Below are positions 5,951 to 13,117 of a stretch of 14,064 bases of DNA, piece after piece; the first letter of the stretch is position 1; each line of letters begins with the position of its first letter. The translations under genes and the position numbers were made by a program. The DNA is from an uncultured Lachnospiraceae bacterium. Lineage in GTDB: Bacteria > Bacillota_A > Clostridia > Lachnospirales > Lachnospiraceae. A model generated the notes under the pieces. That model ran no database searches, was not told where the DNA came from, and saw nothing but the letters and a program-made list of their open reading frames with translations. The stretch lies in contig CAJUDN010000009.1 in assembly GCA_910585355.1 (NCBI GenBank), forward strand, positions 22,349-36,412. Direction: 5' to 3'.

Positions 5951-8800
5951 GTGAAAAAAATTGAAATCCGACTTTTCGGCACTCCGAAAATTTTTGCAGA
6001 CGGGGAACCGGTAACCTTTCCTTATAAAAAAGTGGAAGGCTTTCTATATTTTCTTTGCGTTAAAAAAAGTATTACCAGAGAAGAGGCAATCTGCCTTTTG
6101 TGGGGAGACGAGGAGGAATCAAGCGGAAGGAAAAAACTGCGGGATGCCGTTTACCAGGTCCGGAGAAAGCTGGATAAGGATTTCTTAATCACCACCGGAC
6201 ATACGGGGATCGCCTTAAATCCTGATTACCCGCTTGTTATTGATTGGGACGGGGAGAGGGAGGATGCTCTTGGGGACAGGAAACCGTTTCTGGATTATTT
6301 TTACATAAAAAACTGCTATGAGTTTGAAGAATGGGTCAATGGAATCAGAGAGCGTCAGAGCAGAGAGACTGTTAAAAATGTATCAGGAAAATTCGTGCAG
6401 GCAAAGCAGGAAAGGGACATCGCAGGGATTCAGAAGTATGGAACACTTCTTATTAAAGAAAATCCCTATGACGAAGAGTTGTATCATGAGTTAATGAGCG
6501 TTTATGCGGAAAACGGCGATTATATCATGGCCATCCGCCTGTATTACGATCTGGAGAAAAGCCTCAGGGAGGAGATGGGGATAGAACCTTCGAAAAAAAT
6601 CCGGGAGCTGTTCCAAAGGATCTTTCACGTGAAGGAACACTTGAAAACGGTAAACATTCCGTTGGAGATCCCTTTTATTGGAAGAAAAAAGGAGTTGTTT
6701 TCCTTCAGCGAGCTTTTGGAGTGGAACCCGGAACATCCTGTGACATGCATGCTGGCAGCGGGGGAGGAGGGGGTCGGAAAGACAGCCTTTCTGGAGAATG
6801 GCTTAAAACTGGCTTCCGCCAGGCAGATGATTACGCTGCATTCCTCCTGTTACCGCCATGGGGCGGATTTCTTTCTGAATCCCTGGAGCGATATTTTGCA
6901 GGAGCTGCACCAGATTCATGAAAACGGCGGACCAGACAGTATTTTGTATCCGGAAGAGAAAACACGCCTGTCCATCATCATGAACATGGGGAATGCAGAG
7001 GAAGCAGACAATCGGAAACTGACTTATTCTGTAATGGAACGTGAAGTGATCGGGCTTTTTGAGAGGATTACAGAGAAATACAGGGTTGTGCTGGCATTTG
7101 ATGATATCCAGTGGATGGACCGGATGAGTCTTCAGCTTTTAAACCGGCTCATGAGCGCCATATCGGATGGAAGGCTTCTTGCTGTCTGCACATGCAGTAA
7201 AAACAGAGAAGCGGAGGTCATGACATCTTTGGAACCTCTGGTGAGGAACGACAGGCTGTGTGTGCTGCACTTAGAGCCCTTTACAGAGGAAGAGGCAGGG
7301 GAAATGATTCACCGGATGCTGCCGGAACTTGACAAAGAACCGGAAAAGCGCCGTTCTATTTTTCGTTCCACCGAAGGGAATGCGTTTTTCCTCAGGGAAA
7401 TGATAAATGTAATCCGAAAAAAAGGGTTTACTCTGGAGAAATCAGCCAAGACAAACCTTGCGATTCAGACCAGACTTATGTCGGTGGACCGGGAGGAGCG
7501 GGAAGTTTTGGAATGCATGTCTGTATTTCCGGAAAAAATCGGTATTGAGGAACTGGAATATCTGATGCGGGGAACCGACAGGCTTACGCTTCTAAAGCGG
7601 CTGGAACGGCTCCAGGAGGCACTCCTGATTCAGGAGGTTCTGGTGGGATGGAATGTTTATTATAAATTCAGCCACCGTCTGTTTCAGGAATATGTCTATG
7701 AAAAGCTGAGCAATGGTAAAACACTTCTTTATCACAGGATGCTGGCGGAATATTATGCAGAACAGACAGAGAAAAGTGTGAAATCCCTGTCACTGGCGGC
7801 GCATCATTATGAAAGGTGCCATGATCAGGTACAATCCTACAAGTACCAGATTTATTATTTGAAAGAATTTTATACAGTTATGAATGAAAATTTCCCGGTG
7901 CTCCATGCGGACAGCCCGGAACCGGAGGATGAATTCAGTGTGATGACCGGGGCAGAAAAAATGCTGGATCTGGCCAGACAGGTGATCGGCCTGAAGGGAG
8001 ATTCCCATGCCGTACGCCAGATGAAAATGGAAATGTATTACATTAAGGGGCGGTATGATATTGCCATGGGGGATTACGATACGGGAACCGAGGCCATCCG
8101 GAAAAGCTCCGGTCTTGCGGTGATACTCGGGGACGATGAAACGTATCTGGCGTGTATCAAGCAGCAGATTTTCTATGGAATCCAGATCGGGGATACGGAG
8201 AAGGTGGAGCGGTTTGTGGAACAGGGACTTAAGTGCCCGGCGGGCGGTAAAAAAGAAGAGTATGCAACGCTTATGCGGTTAAAGGGGCTCTGCTATATGC
8301 AGAAGGGGAAATATGATATGGCGGAAACCATGTTGTTACAGTCCTTAAACCTGTTTCAGAGTCTGAACCATGAAAGCTATGGCGCAGGGACCGCCGCCTG
8401 CTATAATTATCTGGGAGATTTGTACCGGAAACAGGGACTTTATGATGAGGCCATGGCCTATTACGGGCGGGCCCAGTCCGTGGGCGAGGGAGTCACAAGG
8501 ACCAATGGAATGGGCCAGATTTACTCCAACATCGGGCAGATGCATTACCTGCAAGAGCAGTTCCCGGAGGCGCTGGAATACCTGGAGAAGGCCAGGGACT
8601 GTCTGGAAAGGAACCGCTACCGGTGGGGGCTTGAGCGGACCGAGGGATATCTGGCGCTGGTCTGTCTGAAAATGGGAGAGGAAGAGAAGGCCAGAAGGCA
8701 TTATGAGAAGGGGAAAGAAATTTCTGTGAAAATAAAGAATCCGGAAACCGGCCGCCTGCTGGCGGAGGTAGAACAACAGTTAAATAAACTGCCATATTAG
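5951..8800 (+). CDS. BTAD-ATPase-TPR transcriptional regulator (SARP/AfsR-like), likely hut regulator
   Basis: This is a 949-residue multidomain regulator. Residues about 1-90 look like an OmpR-type winged helix (IEIRLFGTPKIF, KLRDAVYQVRRKL). Residues about 90-235 are a BTAD-like helical domain ending in the typical MGIEPSKKIREL (209-220). A P-loop ATPase follows, starting at FIGRKKEL (242), with Walker A GEEGVGKT (271-278) and Walker B VVLAFDD (379-385). The last quarter holds TPR-like repeats (for example starting near 775, 815, 855 and 895). The GTG start has AGGAGG 6 nt upstream. It lies between hutUI, which is divergent, and hutHD-ftcD-fchA, downstream on the same strand. The SARP-like sites at both hut promoters fit BTAD DNA binding, so I infer that it controls the hut genes. 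The ligand is unknown. No C-terminal LuxR helix-turn-helix is seen, so it is not a LAL/MalT protein. Confidence 0.9.
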   Translation: MKKIEIRLFGTPKIFADGEPVTFPYKKVEGFLYFLCVKKSITREEAICLLWGDEEESSGRKKLRDAVYQVRRKLDKDFLITTGHTGIALNPDYPLVIDWDGEREDALGDRKPFLDYFYIKNCYEFEEWVNGIRERQSRETVKNVSGKFVQAKQERDIAGIQKYGTLLIKENPYDEELYHELMSVYAENGDYIMAIRLYYDLEKSLREEMGIEPSKKIRELFQRIFHVKEHLKTVNIPLEIPFIGRKKELFSFSELLEWNPEHPVTCMLAAGEEGVGKTAFLENGLKLASARQMITLHSSCYRHGADFFLNPWSDILQELHQIHENGGPDSILYPEEKTRLSIIMNMGNAEEADNRKLTYSVMEREVIGLFERITEKYRVVLAFDDIQWMDRMSLQLLNRLMSAISDGRLLAVCTCSKNREAEVMTSLEPLVRNDRLCVLHLEPFTEEEAGEMIHRMLPELDKEPEKRRSIFRSTEGNAFFLREMINVIRKKGFTLEKSAKTNLAIQTRLMSVDREEREVLECMSVFPEKIGIEELEYLMRGTDRLTLLKRLERLQEALLIQEVLVGWNVYYKFSHRLFQEYVYEKLSNGKTLLYHRMLAEYYAEQTEKSVKSLSLAAHHYERCHDQVQSYKYQIYYLKEFYTVMNENFPVLHADSPEPEDEFSVMTGAEKMLDLARQVIGLKGDSHAVRQMKMEMYYIKGRYDIAMGDYDTGTEAIRKSSGLAVILGDDETYLACIKQQIFYGIQIGDTEKVERFVEQGLKCPAGGKKEEYATLMRLKGLCYMQKGKYDMAETMLLQSLNLFQSLNHESYGAGTAACYNYLGDLYRKQGLYDEAMAYYGRAQSVGEGVTRTNGMGQIYSNIGQMHYLQEQFPEALEYLEKARDCLERNRYRWGLERTEGYLALVCLKMGEEEKARRHYEKGKEISVKIKNPETGRLLAEVEQQLNKLPY

Positions 8801-8831
8801 CATGCTAAAGCAAAAGAGTGAGAAAGCATGC
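8800..8831 (+). other. Weak hairpin at the end of the regulator gene
   Basis: GCATGCT (8800-8806) and AGCATGC (8825-8831) form a 7-bp inverted repeat with an 18-nt loop, starting on the last base of the stop codon. There is no T-run after it, so it may not terminate. Whether regulator transcripts read into hutH is therefore open. Confidence 0.3.
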
Positions 8832-8868
8832 ACTTAATTAGACAAATAATCAGTTTTATGACTCGCAT

Positions 8869-8900
8869 TTGACGCTTTTTGGACGTTTTAGACGTATAAT
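8869..8900 (+). promoter_or_regulatory. hutH operon promoter with SARP-like direct heptamers
   Basis: GACGCTT (8871-8877), 4 bp, GACGTTT (8882-8888), 6 bp (TAGACG), then a perfect -10 TATAAT (8895-8900). The -35-like TTGACG (8869-8874) is 20 bp from the -10, too far for efficient unaided use. Counting from the first heptamer through the -10, 22 of 30 positions are identical to the hutU promoter with no gaps. Transcription would start near 8907, leaving a leader of about 130 nt before hutH. Confidence 0.7.
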
Positions 8901-8916
8901 GAATGGAGATACGAAG

Positions 8917-8991
8917 CACGAAATGCTTTTTTTCGTGGGAAAGACCTTCTTCTATCTCGTTTTTATATATTAACGTAACGAGGTCTTTTCC
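8917..8991 (+). promoter_or_regulatory. Structured 5' leader of hutH
   Basis: Two hairpins are visible. CACGAAA (8917-8923) pairs with TTTCGTG (8931-8937). Right after it, GGAAAGAC (8938-8945) pairs with GTCTTTTCC (8983-8991, one bulged T), with an inner stem CTCGTT (8956-8961) / AACGAG (8977-8982). No T-run follows, so it does not look like a simple attenuator. It could affect RNA stability or translation. Confidence 0.4.
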
Positions 8992-9039
8992 ATGAAAAAA
9001 CAAAAATCGTAACAGGGAAAATGCAAAGGAGAGAGGAAT

Positions 9040-10572
9040 ATGCAAAAAGTTGTGATTACAGGCCATGATCTTACGGTCGAAGAAATTATCGCCGTCTGCC
9101 GCGGGGGCGCGGAGGTGGTTTTATCTGAGGGAAGCCGTAAAAAAATTCTGGAATCCAGACAGGTGGTGGAAGATCTGGTAGCTGAAAGAAAGGTGGTTTA
9201 TGGAATTACCACCGGGTTCGGAAAATTCAGCGATGTGGTAATTTCTCAGGATGAATGTAAGCTGCTTCAGAAAAATTTGATTATCACCCATGCCGTAGGC
9301 GCGGGAAATCCGTTTGCAAAGGACATTACAAGAGGAATTCTGCTGCTCCGTATCAACAATCTGTCAAATGGTTTTTCTGGAATCCGCCTGGAAACCATTG
9401 AGACCATGATTGCCATGTTAAATAAGGGTGTGACTCCGTTTATTCCGGAGAAAGGTTCCCTGGGTGCGTCCGGGGACCTGGCTCCTTTATCTCATATGGT
9501 TCTTCCCATGATCGGCCTGGGCATGGCTGAGTATGAAGGGGAGCTGCTTCCCGGCGCAGAGGCTATGAAGCGGGCCGGAATTCCGGTGATCGAGCTTTCC
9601 GCAAAAGAGGGACTGGCTTTAAATAACGGAACTCAGGCAATGACTTCCGTTGGGGCTCACGCGCTCAACGACGCGGTTACTTTATTAAAAACAGCGGATA
9701 TTGCCGCCGCTTTATCCTTTGAGGCGCAGAACGGCGTGGTGGATGCTCTGGATCCGAGAGTCCATCAGGTACGCCCCCATGCGGGACAGATGGCGACGGC
9801 AAGAAATCTGTTGAAGCTTCTGGAGGGAAGTAAAAACGCGACACGTCAGGGTGAAATCCGCGTACAGGACGCCTATTCTCTGCGCTGCTGCCCGCAGATT
9901 CACGGCGCCAGCAAGGATGCGGTAAACTATGTAAAAGGCCGTGTGGATATTGAGATTAACTCTGTTACTGATAACCCGTTGATCTTCAAAGAGGACAGAA
10001 GCGGAATTTCCGGCGGCAATTTCCACGGACAGCCCATGGCTTTAAGCTTTGACTTTTTAAAGATTGCAGAGTCCGAGCTGGCTGACGTTTCCGAGAGAAG
10101 AATTGAGCGCCTTGTGAATCCGGCTTACAGCGGACTCCCGGCGTTCTTAACACCCAACGGCGGCGTAAATTCTGGTTTTATGATCGTACAGTATTCCGCC
10201 GCTGCGCTGGTTTCAGAAAATAAGGTTCTGGCGCATCCCGCCAGTGTGGACAGCATTCCTTCCTCCGCCGGACAGGAAGATCATGTAAGTATGGGTACCA
10301 TTGCAGCAAGACAGGCAGGAGAGATCGGACGCAATGTGCGCCGTGTTCTGGCTATGGAACTTATGGTTGCATGCCAGGGCATTGATATGAGGGGAAATAA
10401 AGGCCTTGGTAAGGGAACCCAGGCTGCCTACGATCTGGTGAGGAGTCATGTGGCGCGTCTGGATGAGGACCGCGAATTATACGAGGATATCAATTATTGT
10501 GAGAAGATCATTGAGGATGGCTCTCTGGTGCGTGCGGTAGAAGAAGCGCTGGGAGAGGTCATTGAATTCTAA
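9040..10572 (+). CDS. hutH: Histidine ammonia-lyase HutH
   Basis: HutH removes ammonia from L-histidine to give trans-urocanate, the entry step of the pathway. Its electrophilic MIO cofactor forms from an Ala-Ser-Gly triplet, here residues 143-145 within GSLGASGDLAPLSH. The other family motif, YGITTGFG with the catalytic tyrosine, is at 54-61; NNGTQAM, QDAYSLRC and SVTDNPL are also present. The length of 510 matches the family. The ATG is preceded by AAAGGAGAGAGG, a strong ribosome binding site. It is first gene of the hutH-hutD-ftcD-fchA operon, with hutD 12 nt downstream. Transcription likely comes from the SARP-like promoter at 8869-8900. All expected key residues seen are intact. Confidence 0.98.
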   Translation: MQKVVITGHDLTVEEIIAVCRGGAEVVLSEGSRKKILESRQVVEDLVAERKVVYGITTGFGKFSDVVISQDECKLLQKNLIITHAVGAGNPFAKDITRGILLLRINNLSNGFSGIRLETIETMIAMLNKGVTPFIPEKGSLGASGDLAPLSHMVLPMIGLGMAEYEGELLPGAEAMKRAGIPVIELSAKEGLALNNGTQAMTSVGAHALNDAVTLLKTADIAAALSFEAQNGVVDALDPRVHQVRPHAGQMATARNLLKLLEGSKNATRQGEIRVQDAYSLRCCPQIHGASKDAVNYVKGRVDIEINSVTDNPLIFKEDRSGISGGNFHGQPMALSFDFLKIAESELADVSERRIERLVNPAYSGLPAFLTPNGGVNSGFMIVQYSAAALVSENKVLAHPASVDSIPSSAGQEDHVSMGTIAARQAGEIGRNVRRVLAMELMVACQGIDMRGNKGLGKGTQAAYDLVRSHVARLDEDRELYEDINYCEKIIEDGSLVRAVEEALGEVIEF

Positions 10573-10584
10573 AGCGGGGCTTTC

Positions 10585-11232
10585 ATGGCAGAATATCAGA
10601 TCAGAAAAATAGAAGAGAGCGAATACCATACTTCCGCCTGGAGCGGGGGTATGACCACGGAACTGCTTCTTTCTCCAAAAGAAGGCAGTTATGTGCAGCG
10701 GAACTTTTTGTGGCGTTTGAGTTCTGCAACCGTGGACCTTTTGGAAAGTACTTTTACGGCGCTTCCAGGTTATGAAAGGATTATCATGACACTGGAAGGG
10801 GAGATTGATTTATGTCATAATGGGGGTGAATGGCTTCATCTGAAGGAATTCATGCCCCACCGGTTTGACGGCGGAGATTTGACAGTCAGCCGAGGGAGAG
10901 TTACAGACTTTAACCTGATGTTAAAGAAAGGCTGCTGCAAAGGAGATATGACTCCCCTTCTTATGAGAAGCGGGGAAAGAATGGAAACCGGAAAAGACGC
11001 ATGTTTCAAACTGCAGGATGGACGGGGGGAGCAGATCCTCTACTGCCATAAAGGGCTGCTGACCGTTCATACAGAGACAGGGGAGACCTTCGGGCTGAAG
11101 GAGGGACAGGCGCTTTGCGCCTCCGGAGATTTTACCGGAGCGAAGTGGATATTTCAGGCGGAAAGCAGTGTGAAAGCAGTATTTGTGCCGGTGAAAAGGC
11201 TTATACATTGTAAAGATTCAGGGGCGGCCTGA
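10585..11232 (+). CDS. hutD: HutD family protein
   Basis: A 215-residue protein resembling the HutD/Ves cupin-like family. The N-terminal IRKIEESEYHTSAWSGG followed by TTELLLSP, LWRLSSATVD, PGYERIIMTLEGEIDL and the DFNLML segment are the conserved features. In Pseudomonas HutD is reported to restrain hut expression at high inducer levels; its biochemical activity is not settled. It starts 12 nt after hutH with only a weak purine-rich GCGGGGC upstream, so translation may depend on coupling to hutH. The region past about 130 is less conserved by eye. Placement within the hut operon supports the name. Confidence 0.85.
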   Translation: MAEYQIRKIEESEYHTSAWSGGMTTELLLSPKEGSYVQRNFLWRLSSATVDLLESTFTALPGYERIIMTLEGEIDLCHNGGEWLHLKEFMPHRFDGGDLTVSRGRVTDFNLMLKKGCCKGDMTPLLMRSGERMETGKDACFKLQDGRGEQILYCHKGLLTVHTETGETFGLKEGQALCASGDFTGAKWIFQAESSVKAVFVPVKRLIHCKDSGAA

Positions 11233-11269
11233 ACTGTTACAAAGAATCAAAATAAGGAGGACAGGTAAA

Positions 11270-12178
11270 ATGGGAAGCAAATTGATTGAGTGCGTACCTA
11301 ATTACAGCGAGGGACGCGATCTGGAAAAAGTAGAGAAGATCGTTGACTGCTTCAGAGGAAAGAAGGGCGTAAGGCTGCTGGATTATCAGACGGATCCGAA
11401 TCATAACCGCTGTGTGATTACCGTGATTGGGGAGCCGGAGCCTTTGCGGGATGCGGTGATTGCATCCTTTGGAAAAGCGGTGGAGTTAATTGATCTGACG
11501 AAGCACGAGGGGCAGCACCCCAGAATGGGAGCGGTGGATGTGGTTCCCTTTATTCCCTGCCGCAATACAACTGTGGAAGAGGCGGATGCACTGGCAAAAG
11601 AAGTTGCCGGGATCGTAGGAGAAAAATTCGGTATTCCGTGTTTCTTATATGAAAATTCTGCAACTGCTCCCCACAGAACCAATCTGGCAAGTATCCGTAA
11701 GGGCCAGTTCGAGGGAATGGCAGAGAAAATGAAGGATACAGAGAAATGGGCGCCGGATTTTGGCCCGGACAAGCCCCATTCCACAGCCGGAGTCAGCGCA
11801 GTAGGGGCAAGGATGCCGTTGGTGGCTTACAATGTGAATCTTGGAACTTCCGATCTGGAAATTGCAAACCAGATTGCAAGGCGCATCCGCAACATCAATG
11901 GCGGGTACCACTACATCAAGGCTATCGGCGTTATGCTTGAGGACAGAAATCTGGTGCAGGTTTCCATGAATCTGACGGATTATACAAAGACTGCCGTTTA
12001 CCGTGCGTTTGAGGCAGTTAAGATGGAAGCGAAGCGCTACGGCGTTCCGGTTCTGGAAAGTGAAATTGTCGGCCTTCTTCCGATGCAGGCCCTGGTTGAC
12101 TGTGCGGAATATTATCTCCAGGTGGCCAATTTTGACCCGGCGCAGATCATGGAGAACCGTCTTCTGGAGGAGGAATAA
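11270..12178 (+). CDS. ftcD: Glutamate formimidoyltransferase FtcD (single-domain form)
   Basis: This enzyme transfers the formimino group from N-formimino-L-glutamate to tetrahydrofolate, yielding glutamate and 5-formimino-THF. The 302 residues correspond to the transferase half of the bifunctional animal enzyme. Motifs include ECVPNYSEGRD near the N-terminus, DPNHNRCV (42-49), and HPRMGAVDVVPF, with His83 in the place of the known catalytic histidine. GFDFGP-like folate-site sequence appears as WAPDFGPDKPH. The ATG has AAGGAGGACAGG upstream. The gene is 37 nt after hutD and 3 nt before fchA. The window has no HutG or HutE/HutF-type gene, so the folate route seems to be the one used. Confidence 0.96.
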   Translation: MGSKLIECVPNYSEGRDLEKVEKIVDCFRGKKGVRLLDYQTDPNHNRCVITVIGEPEPLRDAVIASFGKAVELIDLTKHEGQHPRMGAVDVVPFIPCRNTTVEEADALAKEVAGIVGEKFGIPCFLYENSATAPHRTNLASIRKGQFEGMAEKMKDTEKWAPDFGPDKPHSTAGVSAVGARMPLVAYNVNLGTSDLEIANQIARRIRNINGGYHYIKAIGVMLEDRNLVQVSMNLTDYTKTAVYRAFEAVKMEAKRYGVPVLESEIVGLLPMQALVDCAEYYLQVANFDPAQIMENRLLEEE

Positions 12179-12181
12179 AAA

Positions 12182-12814
12182 GTGGCGGATTTAAAAGATT
12201 TAACCGTTGAAAGCTTTGCTGAAATTACAGCTTCTGACGCCCCGGCTCCGGGCGGCGGCAGCGTGTCTGCTATGGCCGCCTCCATAGGGGCGGCGCTGGC
12301 GGAAATGGTGGCGAATCTTACCATTGGAAAGGCCAAATACGCGGAAGTGGAAGGGGAAATGAAGGCGTTATCCGCAGAGGCGGCAGTTCTCCGGAAGGAG
12401 CTGATTCTGGCCATTCAAAAGGATACGGAGTCTTTCAACCTGTATATGGATGCTCTTTCCATGCCAAAGGATACCGATGAGCAGAAGGCGGCCAGAAAAG
12501 AGGCCATGCAGAATGGCCTGAAAGAAGCCGCAAAAGTGCCGCTTTCCGTTGCAGAGACCGCCATAAAGATTTTCCCCATTGCGGAGGCTGTGGTCGCGCG
12601 CGGAAATTCCAATGCCGTTACAGACGGACTTGTGGGAACCATGATGACAAGGACAGGGATTTTGGGGGCCTTATTAAATGTGAAGATCAATCTGGGTTCC
12701 ATTAAGGACGAGGCCTTTGTTTCTGATATGACGGAAAAGGTAAAAGAACTGGAAGAACAGACGGTTGCCTGGGAGAAAAAGATTTTAGAAAGCTCGGGAA
12801 TCATTCAACTGTAA
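12182..12814 (+). CDS. fchA: Formimidoyltetrahydrofolate cyclodeaminase FchA
   Basis: FchA cyclises and deaminates 5-formimino-THF to 5,10-methenyl-THF and ammonia, completing the folate-linked branch of histidine breakdown. The 210-residue length and the N-terminal SDAPAPGGGSVSAMAASIGAALAEM-type glycine-rich segment (about 18-43) are characteristic; the FPIAEAVVARGNSNAVTDGLVG segment further on is also typical. Translation starts at GTG 12182. Its ribosome binding site, GGAGGAGGAA, lies within the end of ftcD, whose stop is 3 nt before, so the two are very likely translationally coupled. This suits two enzymes that hand on one intermediate. It is the last gene of the operon, followed by a good terminator. 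Confidence 0.96.
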   Translation: MADLKDLTVESFAEITASDAPAPGGGSVSAMAASIGAALAEMVANLTIGKAKYAEVEGEMKALSAEAAVLRKELILAIQKDTESFNLYMDALSMPKDTDEQKAARKEAMQNGLKEAAKVPLSVAETAIKIFPIAEAVVARGNSNAVTDGLVGTMMTRTGILGALLNVKINLGSIKDEAFVSDMTEKVKELEEQTVAWEKKILESSGIIQL

Positions 12815-12832
12815 AAGAAGAAAAAATTTGGG

Positions 12833-12870
12833 AGGGCGGCCGGCTCACAGCAGAACGGCCGCTTTCCTTT
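12833..12870 (+). terminator. Intrinsic terminator of the hutH operon
   Basis: GCGGCCG (12836-12842) pairs with CGGCCGC (12856-12862), a 7-bp GC-only stem extended by A-T and wobble pairs at 12833-12835/12863-12865. It has a 13-nt loop and is followed by TTTCCTTTT. It lies about 20 nt after the fchA stop. Confidence 0.85.
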
Positions 12871-12875
12871 TAGAG

Positions 12876-12934
12876 GAAAACCGTACAAAAATTGTCGTAC
12901 AAGCGAACTTGACGCCTGTTTTTGTACGGTTTTC
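12876..12934. repeat. 59-bp near-perfect palindrome after the hut operon
   Basis: GAAAACCGTACAAAAA (12876-12891) is perfectly complementary to TTTTTGTACGGTTTTC (12919-12934), 16 bp. In the loop, CGT-A-CAAG (12896-12903) pairs with CTTGACG (12908-12914) around a CGAA tetraloop with one bulged A. There is no adequate T-run. It may be a small mobile palindrome, an operator for the kinase promoter, or a barrier between the two units. Confidence 0.65.
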
Positions 12935-12976
12935 TCCGCCCCGTGAACAGTGACAATATATTTTATAATAGTTTTA

Positions 12977-13005
12977 TAAACAGGCATTCTAAAGTATGGT
13001 ATAAT
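12977..13005 (+). promoter_or_regulatory. Extended -10 promoter of the histidine kinase gene
   Basis: TATAAT (13000-13005) is preceded by TGG, an extended -10 (TGN) motif. The -35 position with a 17-bp spacer holds the poor match TAAACA (12977-12982). Start of transcription would be near 13012, about 100 nt before the kinase gene. The interval 13012-13098 is AT-rich, and I see no further feature there. Confidence 0.6.
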
Positions 13006-13117
13006 TCTTAATAGAAAAAACACAACTGTTCGATAGATCTGTATATCGTAGATTTTTGTTTTAAACTGTGATACTGAACCGTTATATAAAATGAAAAAAG
13101 GAGGCGCATTGCCGCTT

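Noticed and set aside
8345..8776. Minus-strand open frame inside the TPR region of the regulator
   Set aside because: It runs against intact, recognisable TPR coding sequence and is a shadow frame.
8891..8894. Third GACG next to the hutH -10 as a further heptamer
   Set aside because: It is off the 11-bp pitch (9 bp), not followed by TTT, and absent from the hutU promoter, so it was not counted as part of the operator.
8992..9012. Six-codon open frame (MKKQKS) in the hutH leader as a possible leader peptide
   Set aside because: It has no histidine codons and no good ribosome binding site, and no terminator/antiterminator pair follows. It is probably chance.
13031..13060. CGATA/TATCG hairpin followed by a T-rich run in the kinase leader, as a terminator or attenuator
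   Set aside because: The stem has only 5 AT-rich pairs and is too weak; the T-run is not directly adjacent.
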